Origin: Theristus sp. LFF4_11 | Lineage: Eukaryota > Nematoda > Chromadorea > Monhysterida > Xyalidae | NCBI GenBank assembly: GCA_030248135.1 | Contig: JASANC010003532.1 | Coordinates: forward strand, 62,001-126,000 | Reading direction: 5' to 3' | DNA: 64,000 bases | Shown here: positions 28,701 through 40,957 of the stretch, piece after piece | Numbering within the stretch: position 1 is the stretch's first letter | Layout: each line of letters starts with the position of its first letter | Position numbers and translations under genes: made by a program | The notes under the pieces: model-generated | What the model saw: only the letters and a program-made list of their open reading frames with translations | The model's database searches: none | Told to the model about the DNA's origin: nothing

Positions 28701-31700
28701 TTAATAGTAGACTTTTTTGAATGAAAAATGCAGTTCATCCAAACGACCCCAGTACAGTTGTATTCCTTCCATTCCAGTATCGTCTCTTCGGAATAGCCTT
28801 TTTTCTAACGCCAACCTACGTAGTTACATATCCACCCCCATTTTTCCGATGAGAAATTATGAAACTCGTTAGTTTTATACCTTGACTGACATGTCAGAAG
28901 CGGTGTTGTTGCTCAAACGAAAATGATCACTTGTGCGTTACAAAGTGAGCAGAACGCAGAAACGCAATTTTGCATATCATAGTCATTTTGATAAAATGCA
29001 TACAAAGTCCCACCTATTTTTTTGTGTGGATTCATGTGCACTTATCTATAATCTTGTTTATTTGTTTTCAAATCACCCCGCTTTCCCACTCGTTTCTTCC
29101 TCCCCACAACTTTCCTCAAAGGTTTTTTCAATCTGATATATTTGGAGAACAATGCAAACGCACAGTTGTTAGTTTGCATGTTTTTGTTTTATATTTTGCA
29201 AAGTTCAAAACTCCAAGTACATGAAATTTACAGGACGTGCCCAGCGATGCAAGACTTTTCCCGTTCGTTTTCGTAAATATCCCCTGTTTTTTTGCTGGCT
29301 TGTACGGTGGGCCATTTCACGCAGTCGTTTCAGTCCATGGACTTTTGTGTCCAGCTTGTTTCCTAATCAGTTATTACGCTTTCTGCGGCTGTTTGGGCTT
29401 GTTGTGCTGCTACAATGCTACTGCGTGGGCGTCTCTTGTTTTATTTTTCAGACAGTAAAAAAACGATTGTGATGGTTTCTTTCTTGCAGGTTTTTTCGCT
29501 AATTTGTAGCACGACTTATGTGCTCTCGTGATTTATTCCTGACGTCAGTACTTGAGCGTTTCTTTGTCTAGATGGAGACTTGGCTTAAATGCAAACAAGT
29601 CTGTAATACAGTTTAGCCGAAACGTTTTGCCAGTTTTCCTCGGTTTTACGATGTTCTTTTGAATGCAAGGTTTGTTGACAGTGGTGAATTAGAGTCATGC
29701 GCCTGCGGACGGACATGGTGGGCGACTGACTTATACTTTTCATTGAATTTAGTGCATTCAAGCGAGCTCTCTTGTGTGAATGAACGTGAATACTCATCAT
29801 GGCGCAGTTAACACGACGACGTTGACACGTTTTCCTGTCAAATGTACTTGTAGTTTTCGGTTAGCTTCTGAAAGTTCGTTTCGCTGGTAATCAGCAAATA
29901 GGCATTGATCGATTTCACCCCCTTTGCCGTCGGTTAGCTAGCAAACTGCATTCATTCTTGAAATCGCAATTTAGTTCCGTTCCGCCGCCACCGCAAAGCT
30001 AATTAAAATTACAGTTCAGCCGTATGCACGTAGTTTTCATTTATAAATTTTGCCATAAATACAAACCTGGCTTCATCGCGTCGCGTCCATTAGCAGGCGT
30101 ACGTTATGTACGCCCGCACAGGGTTCAAGCTCGTTTATCTTTCCTGAATAAATAAATTGCATCATAAAATATTCTTGAACTCATTTTAACCCCCTATAAC
30201 ACCCTATTATGGGTTACTTGCGGAGGAGTTTATTATTTTCCAATCCAACTTTAAACGACTAAAATGGTTGTTTTTAGATAGTTTGTTTTGATCGAAGATG
30301 GAATTCTTTCGACGTTCACGGTGCATGTAATTCCTGACCTAAGGGCAACGGAACGTTCTGCATGTTTACTGTCAGCGGAATAGTTGTGGTTAATCGTGTT
30401 TTGCACGGTATGCCTATGGCTTCTTTCCAGTTGCCTAACAAATAGTTTTGCTTGCTGCAACAAGTATTCAAGTGTGCCACCACGACTGTTGTCAAACCTA
30501 TAAAGCTATCCGTGTTTTCGTGGATTTATTTAGGACGAACAACCAAACACAATTTGTTGTCTTCGGCGCCCAGTTTCGTTCACACAGTAACCCGTATTTT
30601 TTCTATTGCCTGAATTTTGGTTCATTTAATAATCCCTACTAGTTTTATCTTTTCATTTTAAACTTGTTTATCAGAGCGCTTGATTAGTTTTGAGCAAAGC
30701 TACTCAGCCCTCGGAGGTGTTTAAAGCAGAAAAATCAATTGAGTTCTTGTTGATGACATGCATTTTTCAAAAAAGGAGTAAACATGCTCTGCTAAAGAAC
30801 TACTTAATGTTTTTAGTGCTGTCCTTGGCCACATTTTCATTCACAACAAGTGTACTATGTGGCCGAATAAATATTCCTTGTATTCTCCATCAAGGCGAGA
30901 TTAGTCGCAGACTAGGAGTTGTCTTTTTCAAGAATGCCAAGTTAATTCCTAATTTGTGTGCAAGGGAGAAAGAAGGAACAGAATGAGAATAGCATGAATC
31001 GATTAGTTTAATTGACGTCAAATTTGACACACAATTGTGTTTCTGAACGTGTTGTTTTTCTTTGATTCAAATTTCGCCTCAGTCCTTGCGCCCTAAAAGC
31101 TGCCATGTTTACTCGGCCATTCCGTATACTCCTGGCATCGAGTACCTAATTCCACGGTACTTGTGCTTATGGGAGAGTAAAACAAAGAAAAAAGTAAATA
31201 ACTAAACGTCGACGTGAGGTTTCAGCAGCATTCTTTAATCACAATTTTTTTCGTGTGTTACAAATTACAGTTGGACTTAGATCAGTAGAAATCGACGTTG
31301 TATTGAAAACGCATGAGAATAAACGAAACGTTATTCACAATATTTTCGCCCACCCGTGGCACCTACACATCTACGTGCGCATTACATATATTCGTTACGG
31401 TTAAAGCCAAGTGCTTCTGAAGGTTTCATAAATTAACAAGCTTCCTTTCAGGTTTTTTTAATTTCCACCCACACTCACTCACTACTCGTCGGCTGACGCA
31501 CTCATTAGCTTCGACAATTTTTTTTCAATCTCAAAACATTGTTTGGAGCGTCACGTATTTCATTCGTTCAAGAGCTCATCCACATCAACCGTCTGTGCAC
31601 GATCAACTTGATCACTGAGTTACAGCTTTAACAAAAATGAAAGAATGTATGTGAATGTTAATATAAGATTTTGCGCGACGCAAATGGTGGACGATCAATT

Positions 31701-34700
31701 CAATATATGAAAGAGTATAAATAGTAAAATGGTACAAAATTCTCGTAACGTCTTTTCTTAATGTCATCTTCAAATTGTCATCTCACTTTTGTGACTGCTT
31801 TGAATTATTGATTAGCAGTCAGTCAGCCACTCTACGTTCACTGATTTATGATTGCTTCCAGTATTCAGTGTGGGCAATTTGATTAATTTGTATATTACTA
31901 GCGCTTTCAGAAAAAAAATAATTGATGCTTAAGTAAGATATTCATAGAATAGTTTGATCTTCAGACAATCACGTCTTATTTTTTTGTCGCACTTGCACAC
32001 ACGCGAAACTGCTATTATCGTCTCTGTCGATCTTTCTGTTGTAGTGCGTGGTCTTGTGGTCGGTGTATATACGTTTAGCATTAGCGAGCGGCAATTTTAA
32101 TCAACCCTTATAGCAGATTAAATGCTTCAGCAGCAGGAGGTATTTTCATTCAAATTATAAGCAACTGACAAATTCAACGCTAGTTAGCGCGCTATTTGCA
32201 CATAAGCATGCACCTGCTCTGCTAACTATCATCTTTTTTTCAAAACCGAAAAAAAATATGTGTTTACAACCAAAGTTTATTTTCACGCTTGACGCCTTAT
32301 TTCGAAACTAAATCGAACTGTGTAGAAATATTTAACACTTTTCGATTCATTTCGTGGCTTTTCGATTTTTTTGCAAACCATTCAGCAGTGGTGCAACTTC
32401 ATCTTTTATGAAACAAAATATGGTGTTTATGAGCGTATAGGACTCTATCTATATTTTAGATGAAAATCATTCCATCGAATGTGGCGTCATCATCATCATC
32501 ATCAGCATCATCATCATCATCATCATTTATAAAAGTTTATCAAACTCAATAACTGTGCAACTGTCTGGGCGCACACACACGTTTGCGCAGAGTCCGGCGC
32601 GTCCTCGCACGCACGCACGTGGCTCGCTGTTGTGCTCGCCGTGCTCGTCGTCGCCTGTCTCGCGCTGGTCGTCGTTCTCGTGGCGCGCGGCCGCGCAGCG
32701 GCCAAGATACGCACGATGCTGATGGCAGGACCGGCCGGTGATTGCATGGCGAAATTCGGCCTCGACAGTCCGTCAACCGGCCGCCACCACGCCGCCACGA
32801 CCGCTACGCTGTCGCAATTGGTTGGCCGACAAGAAAATAAATCTTTTTCATCTATCTATTTTTTTTGGAAAGCAACAAAAAATCCGGCGCCAAAACAGCA
32901 ACACATAAAAAATGTAACATCCAGATTCTTCCGGAATGACGGATGCTCGAATGGTTTTCTGAGCTTGAATGCGAACTTGCGCACAGGTGATCTCCGGCAC
33001 GAACTCGACCGACGGCGGTCGCGAGCCGCATCGTCGATCGCGATCGTTACGCGAGCGAACGGGCGTCGACGCAAAACTGGAGCGCATCGTCGGCTCGAGT
33101 CACGCCGGCAATGCGGCCGCACAGCCGCGCCACGCGACGCAGCCGTTGGCGACAGTCGTCGGCGCCACGCACGAGACGTATGTGCGGAGCAGTGGCTTGT
33201 TGCATGTAGCATTCGCCGATTGCTTGCTACACAGTAGTTATTACTGGAATAGTGTGTTTCATTGGCGACTTGCTTGGAGTGGTGTCGTTGGAGTGAGCTG
33301 TCTGGCACAGTAACGTATAAAAGATTAATAACCTAGATGGCAGATTCGTTCAATGGGAGTTTTTTTTTTATTTACCTTTTCTCTCTGCTTACAGTCGTCC
33401 GGTGAAAAAGAGCAACTTCAAAGAGCACGTTCGATTGATGTCGGCCGACTCGGACTTTCGATTCTCGGAAGAATATGAGGTGATTGATAAAATACGATTT
33501 CTTAAACTGTTTGCTGGTTTCAAGGTTGTTATTACTGTTAACTGTAATCGTGGTTTCTATATTTTCTCGTTCTCCATTGTCAAGGAACTGAAAGCAGTGG
33601 GTCGCGGGCAGGCGTGCATTGCGGCCGATCAGCCTTGTAACCGAGTGAAGAATCGCTTCACCAATATCTTGCCGTACGATCACAGCCGAGTGAAACTGGT
33701 CGCCATCGACGACGAAGAGGGCTCCGACTATGTGAACGCCAATTATATTCCGGTGAGTGCGCGCGTGCGTGTGATGGATGGGCAAAAAGCATCAGGTGAT
33801 TGTGCAAACCGACTAGCATTTATTTATGACGATACATGTTTCACGGCTGTCATTAGGGTGACCGACGGATAGTCGAGGTTGAGAGTTTTGTCGTTCAGAA
33901 CAGTGGACTGGACTTGCGACCGGCTGAGTGGATAGCACTTGGCACTTCCAATCGGAAGGCCCGGGTTCGAATCCGCTCGTGACCACTCGGCTGCCCTGGG
34001 TTGCGTGGGGCTTAATGGTTCGGCAGCATAAACGTTGGCTTTCTTGATTTACAAGATTGCTGTTCCGGTGGCGAGGAACTTAATGACATCGCGCCCATGC
34101 ATACCAGCGCAGCTTGCCCAACGCCCACTTCTATAGCAGAAAAACTGCTTCCAACGTCGCAGCCCATGTGGTGGACAATAAAAATTGCGACACTGCCTTT
34201 CCCCAAGGGCGTTGGGTAAAGATAAAAAGGGGGCAACAAACAACAACAACGACTGGACTTGCGCATCACACGACGCATCAGCAGCATTGAAATTGCCCAA
34301 ACAACGAGCACACGGGCATCAGGCACGTTCGTTGCAGGGCCACCACAGTCCGCGCGAGTTCATCGCGGCGCAGGGCCCGCTGGCGTGCACGCGCGACGAC
34401 TTCTGGCGAATGGTCTGGGAGCAACAGTGCACCGCCATTGTCTGTCTGACGCGATGCGTCGAGAAGGGCCGCGATAAATGCCACAAATACTGGCCGGACA
34501 CGGCTGAACCGGTCAAATACTGGGATCTGGAGGTGAGCGTGGCCCGCTCGAACACTGCAGTGCCATCCAGTTTCATTCTGTATAACTTGGTTGGAAAAAA
34601 AGAAACCGATTCAATCGCTCTCGTTGAATATACTATTGTGGATTTATTCAAACGTGTCCCGATTAAAATGACGTCATTTGCTTTAAAAACGCCCGTTTGT

Positions 34701-36213
34701 CAAAGTAGAGGCACTAAAATGTCAGTTTGGTGATCATTTGTTTGCGGGAAGAAATCGGCTAAACGGAAAGTCTGGTTTGCAGTGAACGTCAAGCGCATGT
34801 TTGGCGGCACATGACGTCATTTCAGTGGGACAGGTTTAAAAAAATAAGTCATATTTGAATGTCGCTCAGGTGACCATTCGAAACGAGCGCGTCTACGAAG
34901 AGTGGGTGATTCGAGAGTTTGGCGTGATGAACCTCGAGGACGCGAGCACGCCGCACAGGACCGTAGTCCATCTGCACTATCTCGGATGGCCGGATTTCGG
35001 TGTGCCCGAGCGACCGGCCTCCCTGGTGGCGTTTGCGCGTGCCTTTCGAAGAGTTCGTCGTCATCGTTGTTGTTGTCTTGTAATCTTCAACTGAACCAAG
35101 TTGTCGGGATGGCTCTCTGCACTTCGGTCTGGCCAATAACCGATGCAGAAGAAGTGGCCTCATCAATGATGTGCCGCTTGAGTAGAATAGAACTGTCCAG
35201 TTCCGATCATTGTATGCGCCCGGAACAGAACGGTGCTCAGAGTTGCCACCTTCTTGTGGCGAGTTCCCGAAACCGCCACAACAGTGAAAATATATATTGT
35301 CCCGACCACATCCAGTCTCCATGACAGTGCATTTCCATTGTTGCACAATTTCCAGTGGCTGCCGGCGACAGCGTCGTGTAAGCCTACGTTGGTGCACTGT
35401 AGCGCTGGCGTCGGCCGCAGCGGCACGTTCATTGCGCTCGACACCGTGCTGCAGCAGTTGGCTGCTGGCGAAGAGCTCATTGACGTCTACCACATCGTGC
35501 ACGAGATGCGCAAGCAGCGTGTGCTCATGGTTCAGAATGAGGTGCTGCACCTATGCGCCCACGCGCGTGCTTTCTTTGTCCGTGTCGATCATGATGCGAT
35601 TGATTGTTCACTTTTGTTTTTCACAAAGTTTCCGCTTGACGTTGACGTTTGTAATTGTGTATAACGTTGTATATTCCAGCAACAATACATCTGCATTCAC
35701 CAAGCGATTCTCTGTCTACTGCAACAAGAGGAGCCCGGCACTGGGCAGCAACCTCGCACGAGCACCCCAACGACCAACAGCAACAGTGCCGCAAACGCAC
35801 TGAACACCACCGCCAGTACACTGCTGAACAGCTCACTGTTGTCATCATCATCCGCCTCCGACACGGCCACCACCGCAGCGCCGCCGATCGCGCCCTCGCC
35901 CCATCAGCACCAATACCCGCTGCCGGTGCCAACGCCGACGATCGGCTCAATACTGACGTCCACTTCCACGTCCGATCGTGGCTCGAGTTCGATTGGTTCC
36001 GTGTCGACGTCGAACTCGCGCGCAGCGACGCCGCTCGGCGCCACCGCAGCAGCAGCAGCAGCGCCCGCTGGCGGATCACCGGCGAAACACCAGCAACCGG
36101 TGCACCCGCTGTTCGTTGCGAACGGGCACATACCGTCGATACCGCGAGTGGAGGTGCACCAGAATCCGGCGTTTGTTGAGGACGACGAGGGGATCGCCGA
36201 GTCGGGAGTGTGA
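19732..36213 (+). CDS. R3-type receptor protein tyrosine phosphatase
   Basis: Transmembrane phosphotyrosine phosphatase of the PTPRB/PTPRJ/Ptp10D type. 27 exons joined: 19732-19900, 20400-20846, 21187-21360, 21580-21689, 21828-21909, 22621-22842, 22995-23078, 23330-23533, 23746-23988, 24138-24483, 24904-25123, 25241-25327, 25453-25602, 25713-25838, 26284-26494, 26716-26925, 27281-27534, 27632-27740, 27876-28019, 32591-32820, 32987-33177, 33395-33479, 33585-33752, 34338-34532, 34870-35052, 35356-35541, 35680-36213 (about 1787 aa). Order: signal peptide; Ser/Thr-rich mucin-like stretch (57-205); about seven FN3-like domains; R3 juxtamembrane region ([23 protein letters not shown]); TM near 1208-1231; one PTP domain with [14 protein letters not shown] loop GWPDFGVP (Asp near 1529) and P-loop [11 protein letters not shown] (Cys near 1563); Ser/Ala-rich tail ending [10 protein letters not shown]. 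All catalytic residues are intact. The exon 9/10 junction is uncertain. Confidence 0.93.
26027..26262 (+). mobile_element. tRNA-derived SINE in receptor-phosphatase intron 14
   Basis: A 69-nt head (26027-26095) has tRNA-like features: A-box-like TGGCGTAGCGG, B box GGTTCGAACCT and pairable ends GTCC/GGAC. The anticodon arm is irregular (five-pair stem, six-base loop), so I do not call a functional tRNA. A non-tRNA body follows, then an A-rich ATATAAAAAAAA tail. No target duplication was found. Confidence 0.6.
27005..27180. mobile_element. MITE family 2 (pogo-like foldback), copy A
   Basis: 176 bp whose two halves are nearly complete inverted repeats, ending CAGTC...GACTG beside TA. Each arm carries TCACGTGA next to GCATGC. 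Ends of the CAGTCGAACTCTA type with TA targets resemble pogo/Tigger elements. It lies in phosphatase intron 16. Could fold into a hairpin of about 75 bp. Confidence 0.85.
28020..32590. other. Long intron before the transmembrane exon of the receptor phosphatase
   Basis: 4.57-kb intron, the longest in the gene, separating the last extracellular exon from the TM exon. AT-rich; I see no conserved exon, no tRNA and no recognisable transposon. A long first-class intron at this position could hold an alternative promoter for a membrane-proximal form, but nothing in the sequence demonstrates one. Confidence 0.6.
32487..32527. repeat. (ATC)n microsatellite
   Basis: About 13 ATC units with one interruption, 64 bp upstream of the acceptor of the transmembrane exon. 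Intronic. Confidence 0.9.
33919..34250 (+). mobile_element. tRNA-derived SINE with 13-bp TSD inside the PTP-domain intron
   Basis: 332-bp insertion flanked by the perfect 13-bp repeat GACTGGACTTGCG (33906-33918 and 34251-34263). The head is tRNA-like: A-box-like GGCTGAGTGGAT, B box GGTTCGAATCC and closing pairs GACC / TGACCA. A unique body follows and the 3' end is an (AAC)n tail. This is a complete and fairly recent SINE, in the sense orientation, between the two exons that encode the start of the phosphatase domain. Confidence 0.92.
34634..34853 (+). mobile_element. MITE family 1, copy 2
   Basis: About 220 bp, same termini (TATTGTGGATTTATTC to AAGTCATA) and the same paired TGACGTCA motifs as copy 1. 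It ends 16 bp before the acceptor of the exon encoding the WPD loop (34870), so it supplies most of the 3' part of that intron. Confidence 0.88.
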
Positions 36214-37223
36214 TTTAGAAGTGATTGGATTTGTTGTTGAAGGTGAACTTCAGCGGAACCATCGACTTTCTGGCTGGCACTTATCATTTCGAACACTGTA
36301 AACTCATTCAACACTTTATATTCGCGTGTGGTTCGGCTGAAGCAAATTGCGGTGTTTGTTTGTATTTTCGATACACTCCAAATGAAACGAATTGTGTTAC
36401 TTTTCCCTGCGTAGAACCGGTGCATAAATGTTTTCCAAATGTTATCTTTTTTTTAAATTATCGGTATTATGCCAGTTTTCGTTGCATAATATTGCAGACC
36501 CTAATTGCTATTGAACACATTTCTCTGGACTTCTTTGACTGGACGCAAGTTCTGTTCGTCGTCAATTCTAACTGCCGATTCAATGTCATTGTTTGTTTGT
36601 CGACTGTTAATTTTTTCATGTTAATCAAGTTCTTACTCTTCCATTTTTCAGCCACTTTCCACATCTACACACATGTGCAAAGCTCTGGTCTCTGTCTCAA
36701 TGTAAATCGTGATTTTGCTTCTGTTAATTTCTCGATTCCGTTGCTTTTTTCTTTCGATGCTATCCAGCTACGATAATATTCGTATTCCCCCTGATGGCTG
36801 TGCCCCTTGATATGCCTACTTATGAATGACATGTTACTTACTAAAAATCAAAACGTTTGTTATTGGACATTCTGATCGGTTTGGTTTGGCGTGTTACAGC
36901 AAATCCGGTAATTTTGTGTTCATTCTTCTGTGAATTTCATGTACAGAAAGAAACAGAATAAAAAAAGTGAAACGAAAGTTTGCCAGAAAAGATCTTTGGT
37001 AACGTCGCGGGTGCCACATCGAGTGCTAAAAACTGTAACACAGATCAAGCTGACAGTAAACGGACAACTCACAAATTTCACCGAAGATCACATTTTCGAC
37101 AACGTAAATATTCACGCGGTCGACGGCTCAAACGGCGGATTGATTCGAAAAATACAAACGGAAACTAGCAAGTGAAAAAACGCTCATTATCGCCGCCCAC
37201 ATCGGTGAACGCCACCGGCGCTC
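36214..37223. other. Gap between convergent phosphatase and membrane-protein genes
   Basis: About 1 kb of 3' flanking sequence between convergent genes. AATAAA at 36957-36962 is a candidate poly(A) signal for the phosphatase transcript. No coding exon seen. Confidence 0.5.
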
Positions 37224-38876
37224 TCACTGATGCAGAACGAGCAACGCAACAACAAAGCGTATCGCGCAGGTGAGTGCGAGCAAGTGCAACGCACTCTGCC
37301 ACGGCCAGCGGCCGCGACTGCGCTCGTCAGCGTCGGCTGTCACCAGCAGGTCGTCATCCTCAATGGCGTGTTGTTGCTCATTCTCTTCCACGTCGGACGT
37401 GTCGTACGGGTACAACAGCATGTCGTCTCCAGAAGCCGAACTGCTGCTACTGCTGGCGTCGCTCGCTTGCGCCGAGTCCGTGTAGTAATAATCCATTGAG
37501 GGTGATCTTCGATCAGTGTCTGCAGCCGGATTGTTGTGATGTCCAACGTTGCTGTTGTCCACAGTGACCAGTGGCTCCGTTGGCGCCCGCTCGTCGTCAA
37601 CACGCCGACGGGGACTGCCTCGATCGTGGTGGCTCGCATTCGCACGTTGTTGCGCAAAGAAACAATTGATAACGTTGGCTGTTACTAGAAATGAACGCAG
37701 TGAACGCGCTCGACTGGCTGCGACGGTGGGCGTGGTGGCCTGCGAAAACACAGTCGAGACTTGGCGAAATTGCATTGATGATTATGAAATATTGTGGATT
37801 TATTCAAACGTGTCCAGACTAAAATGACGTCATTTGCTTTAAAAACGCCCGTTTGTCAAAGTACAGGCACTAAAATGTCAGTTTGGTGTGACTGATTCGA
37901 CATTCACCATTTGTTTACGTGAAGAAATCAGCTAAACGGAAAGTCTGGTTTTCTGTGAACGGCAAGCGCATGTTTGGCGGCACATGACGTCATTTCATTG
38001 GGACACGTTTGAAAAATAGGTCATACAACAATTCAGACAAATGAGCCGATTGTAAACAGATGAGCAAACTGAAAATTGTTCGTTGCCTGAAAAATTATCT
38101 CAAAAGGCCACCGGACAATCGCTCCGCTAAGATTGAAGTCAGATTGCCCCATCCCGTGGCGATGCTCTTTGATTATGGGATCTGGGATGGTCAGCTTTCC
38201 CAAAAATGATCCGGTGTTTACGACACCCTCTGGCTCTCCAAAAATGCAAAAACGACGCCTTATTCATTTCATTCATTCATTTTATTTCGCAAGAATGCCG
38301 GAGGAAGCTCCGATAAAACTGTGAAGAAAGCGTGAGATACGAAGCCCCGATTTTCTGAGCGGCGAATTACCGACAAAAATGGTGCTAGCTTGCTACCTTA
38401 AAACTACAGTTTCTATTAACGGTGGCGGCAACATTGTCGCTGACTTCAGCGACACTTTTTGTAGATTGGCTTGTGCGAAAGTTTCTTGCATTCACTGTGG
38501 TCCACCAACAATTCCGTCGCAGTAATAAATCGCTGAACGAGCACGCCATTGGGTTCAGACAAAAATAAAAAAAAACAATAGTTTGCGAAACAAGACTCGG
38601 CAACGAGCAGCGGACCTGCGCATGTGTAGCAGCATCAGTGGGTGCGGTCGTGTTCGTGCGTCGCAGCCGTTGTTCTCGTTGGTGTCGTCGCCTCGAACGC
38701 TGTACACGATACGAATCGTCCAATTCATCCTGCTCCTCTTGAAAGTACAAATTGAACAGAAACAACAACGCGGCCATCTTCAGCCACATGCCGCACAGTT
38801 TGATCGTGTCTGCGACGACCGCCAGGATTCCGGCACGTGACCACCCGGCCGACTCCGACATCCAGCCGACCGCCAT
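37224..38876 (-). CDS. Unrecognised protein with two hydrophobic segments
   Basis: Two exons on the minus strand, 38876-38616 and 37739-37224, joined in phase 0 to give 258 aa. The N-terminus (MAVGWMSESAGWSRAGIL) leads into a hydrophobic segment at about residues 14-45 rich in Ala, Leu and Phe. A basic/Arg-Gln-rich and then Ser/Asp-rich middle follows, including a run of Ser and the acidic stretch YDTSDVEEN. A second hydrophobic helix lies at the extreme C-terminus (SALHLLALTCAIRFVVALLVLHQ), as in tail-anchored proteins. I do not recognise the family. The intron holds MITE 1 copy 3. The start could lie further upstream, since the frame is open to about 38967 in another phase only. Coding status is supported by GC-rich codons and splice signals, not homology. 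Confidence 0.55.
37790..38025 (+). mobile_element. MITE family 1, copy 3
   Basis: About 236 bp, TATTGTGGATTTATTC to GGTCATA, with both TGACGTCA palindromes. Inside the single intron of the minus-strand membrane-protein gene. Confidence 0.88.
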
Positions 38877-40950
38877 TTTCTTTTTTTTCTCTTCTTGTTA
38901 TTTTCTGCAATCGCTCATGCGGAGTCTCTGAAAAATGTGGGAAGATTTTTTTTAAATTCCAGTTCATTTATTTTCGTATCTTGCCCAATCTTAGTCTCTT
39001 ATCTTCTGTGCCCGTCGTCATTGCGTATTATTGGGAAATTTTGTGACTGCTTTTGGTCGTTACCGCTTTCGAGCGCGTTGAGTTGAAATAAATTGAGAGA
39101 AATTGAGAGAGAATATTTTATTTGTATTCATTATTATTATTAATTTTATCAATTTAAAGAAAACACACTGAATTCCTGTTTAAATTCAGTCAGACATCAA
39201 GTCCACAGAAAATTCGGTTCGCAAACGATAAGTTAAAAACATAAATGACATTTTGAATCTTTTTAGTGCTCGTTTGTCGTAAAACCTGGCTACCATCCAC
39301 AAGTTGAAGGGCTGAAAAGTTGGGTTTTCGGTTTCATATCCATAGAAAAAGAACACAGCAATAGAACCTGTGCGCTGTCGTGGAAGCACAAAACACGCAA
39401 CGCAATGCGCAGTTTTAGGGCAGCCTCGATATGCGCACGAAGAATGCAGAATATATATTATTGATTAAAAATTGCGCTCTCTCCTCTGCTCTGGTTGTTT
39501 ACGTTCGAACAACGGGAAATTATAAACGCAATACAGTCGAACTCTATTATAGGCAACCAGCTAATTGGTTTGGTCATCACGTGATGCATGCTTTCTGAGC
39601 TGGACAGACTCCGCCTCCACAGCAACGCTTGCATAGAAAGCATGCATCACGTGATCACCAACCAATCAGCTGATTGCCTATAATTCAGAGTTCTGGTCAA
39701 CTGTAGGTCGTTTTCGGCTTTAAATATGCAAATTTTCGGACAATAAATAGTTTTTTGGTATACACAATATACATACACTTGAGTTGAGTCTGGGGTTCAC
39801 GTCGATTTGTATCATCATCACGTCACGTTGTATCTGTGTTGCTCAATTGGTGATCCTGTATCTCGATGGTAATTGGAGTCTGTTTTGGGTTCGATAGTAA
39901 AGAATGTTGGACATCGAGCATAAAACGAGTCGTTTGTGGTAATTATCAACAACAAAAAGGTGCCGCTGATAATTTGAGGAGTTCGTAAAATGTTTCATGT
40001 TGCCTGTCCATGCTGAATATCACGGAAATTTCCTTTTCAAGTAATGCAAGCGCTGTCCAAACAAAACAATGTTGAACTACAGTGGACTAACATTCAATTA
40101 CACCATCTCTAATGAGCACACAGAACAAATTAAACCATAACTGTGGACTTCCGATGTGGAAATGAACCATTAAGATGCAGTTTGCAGTGAACGAGTGCGC
40201 AAACTTACGAAAGTCTTTTGAAATTCTTGAACCTGAAACGACAACTGCAGAAAATCGAAGCACAGCTCGCAGAAACTCGTACCGACGAGGAAGGCAAGCT
40301 GAGATTGCTGAAATGGCTTTGACATTGATTGGCTGAACAAATATATAAAAACACTGAACCATAAAATATTTAATAAAAATAAGACAGTGAACAACAGCAC
40401 GTGTTTCACACACGTTTGCAACAAAACGGTTTCAAAAACCCTCACTGCATAGCATGATCCATATTTTATGCCAAAGAATCTCCTTTTCCGGAACAATCGT
40501 TCGTGACAGCCACTCATTCATTCTTCACCACAACAAAGAATCCTTTTTCGGATTCATGGATAAGGAATGATGAATGGCAACAAAACATGGCAGAACTAAA
40601 TACAGCAAAAGAACGAACTCGTTGAAAATGTCACAGAATAGTTGATCACTGGTTGCTTCGAAGCAACGCAATTCATGAGCGTGCAAATAGAATGCTCATT
40701 TTTAAAAACTGATCGACACAACAACAGAACAGAAGTTGCCAATAAGAATCCACAAACTGACCCATCAACAGCATAAAGAACGGAGAAAAAGAAAACCGAA
40801 AAAGTATTACTGTTCTTTGGCGATGTCACTGGCAGACTGCAGCCTCTCTTGCTCCTCTGTTTCCACTAATTTTTCGTTTTTCGAGCCACCATCCGATTTC
40901 GTCGATTCACAAGCAGCAGCAGCACCTTCGCCCTGCATAAAGTTCTCTGC
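38877..40950. other. About 2.1 kb without a gene
   Basis: AT-rich, contains MITE 2 copy B (39534-39703) and otherwise only short frames lacking any signature. It may include the promoter of the membrane-protein gene and the 3' end of a minus-strand transcript from the right. Confidence 0.5.
39534..39703. mobile_element. MITE family 2 (pogo-like foldback), copy B
   Basis: 170 bp, CAGTCGAACTCTATTATAGG at the left and its near complement at the right, flanked by TA. Both arms retain ATCACGTGAT beside GCATGC. Intergenic. Confidence 0.88.
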
Positions 40951-40957
40951 CTATTCC

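Noticed and set aside
34260..34484. Alternative frames across the phosphatase exon at 34338-34532
   Set aside because: The frame with [16 protein letters not shown] is clearly the PTP domain; others are shadows.
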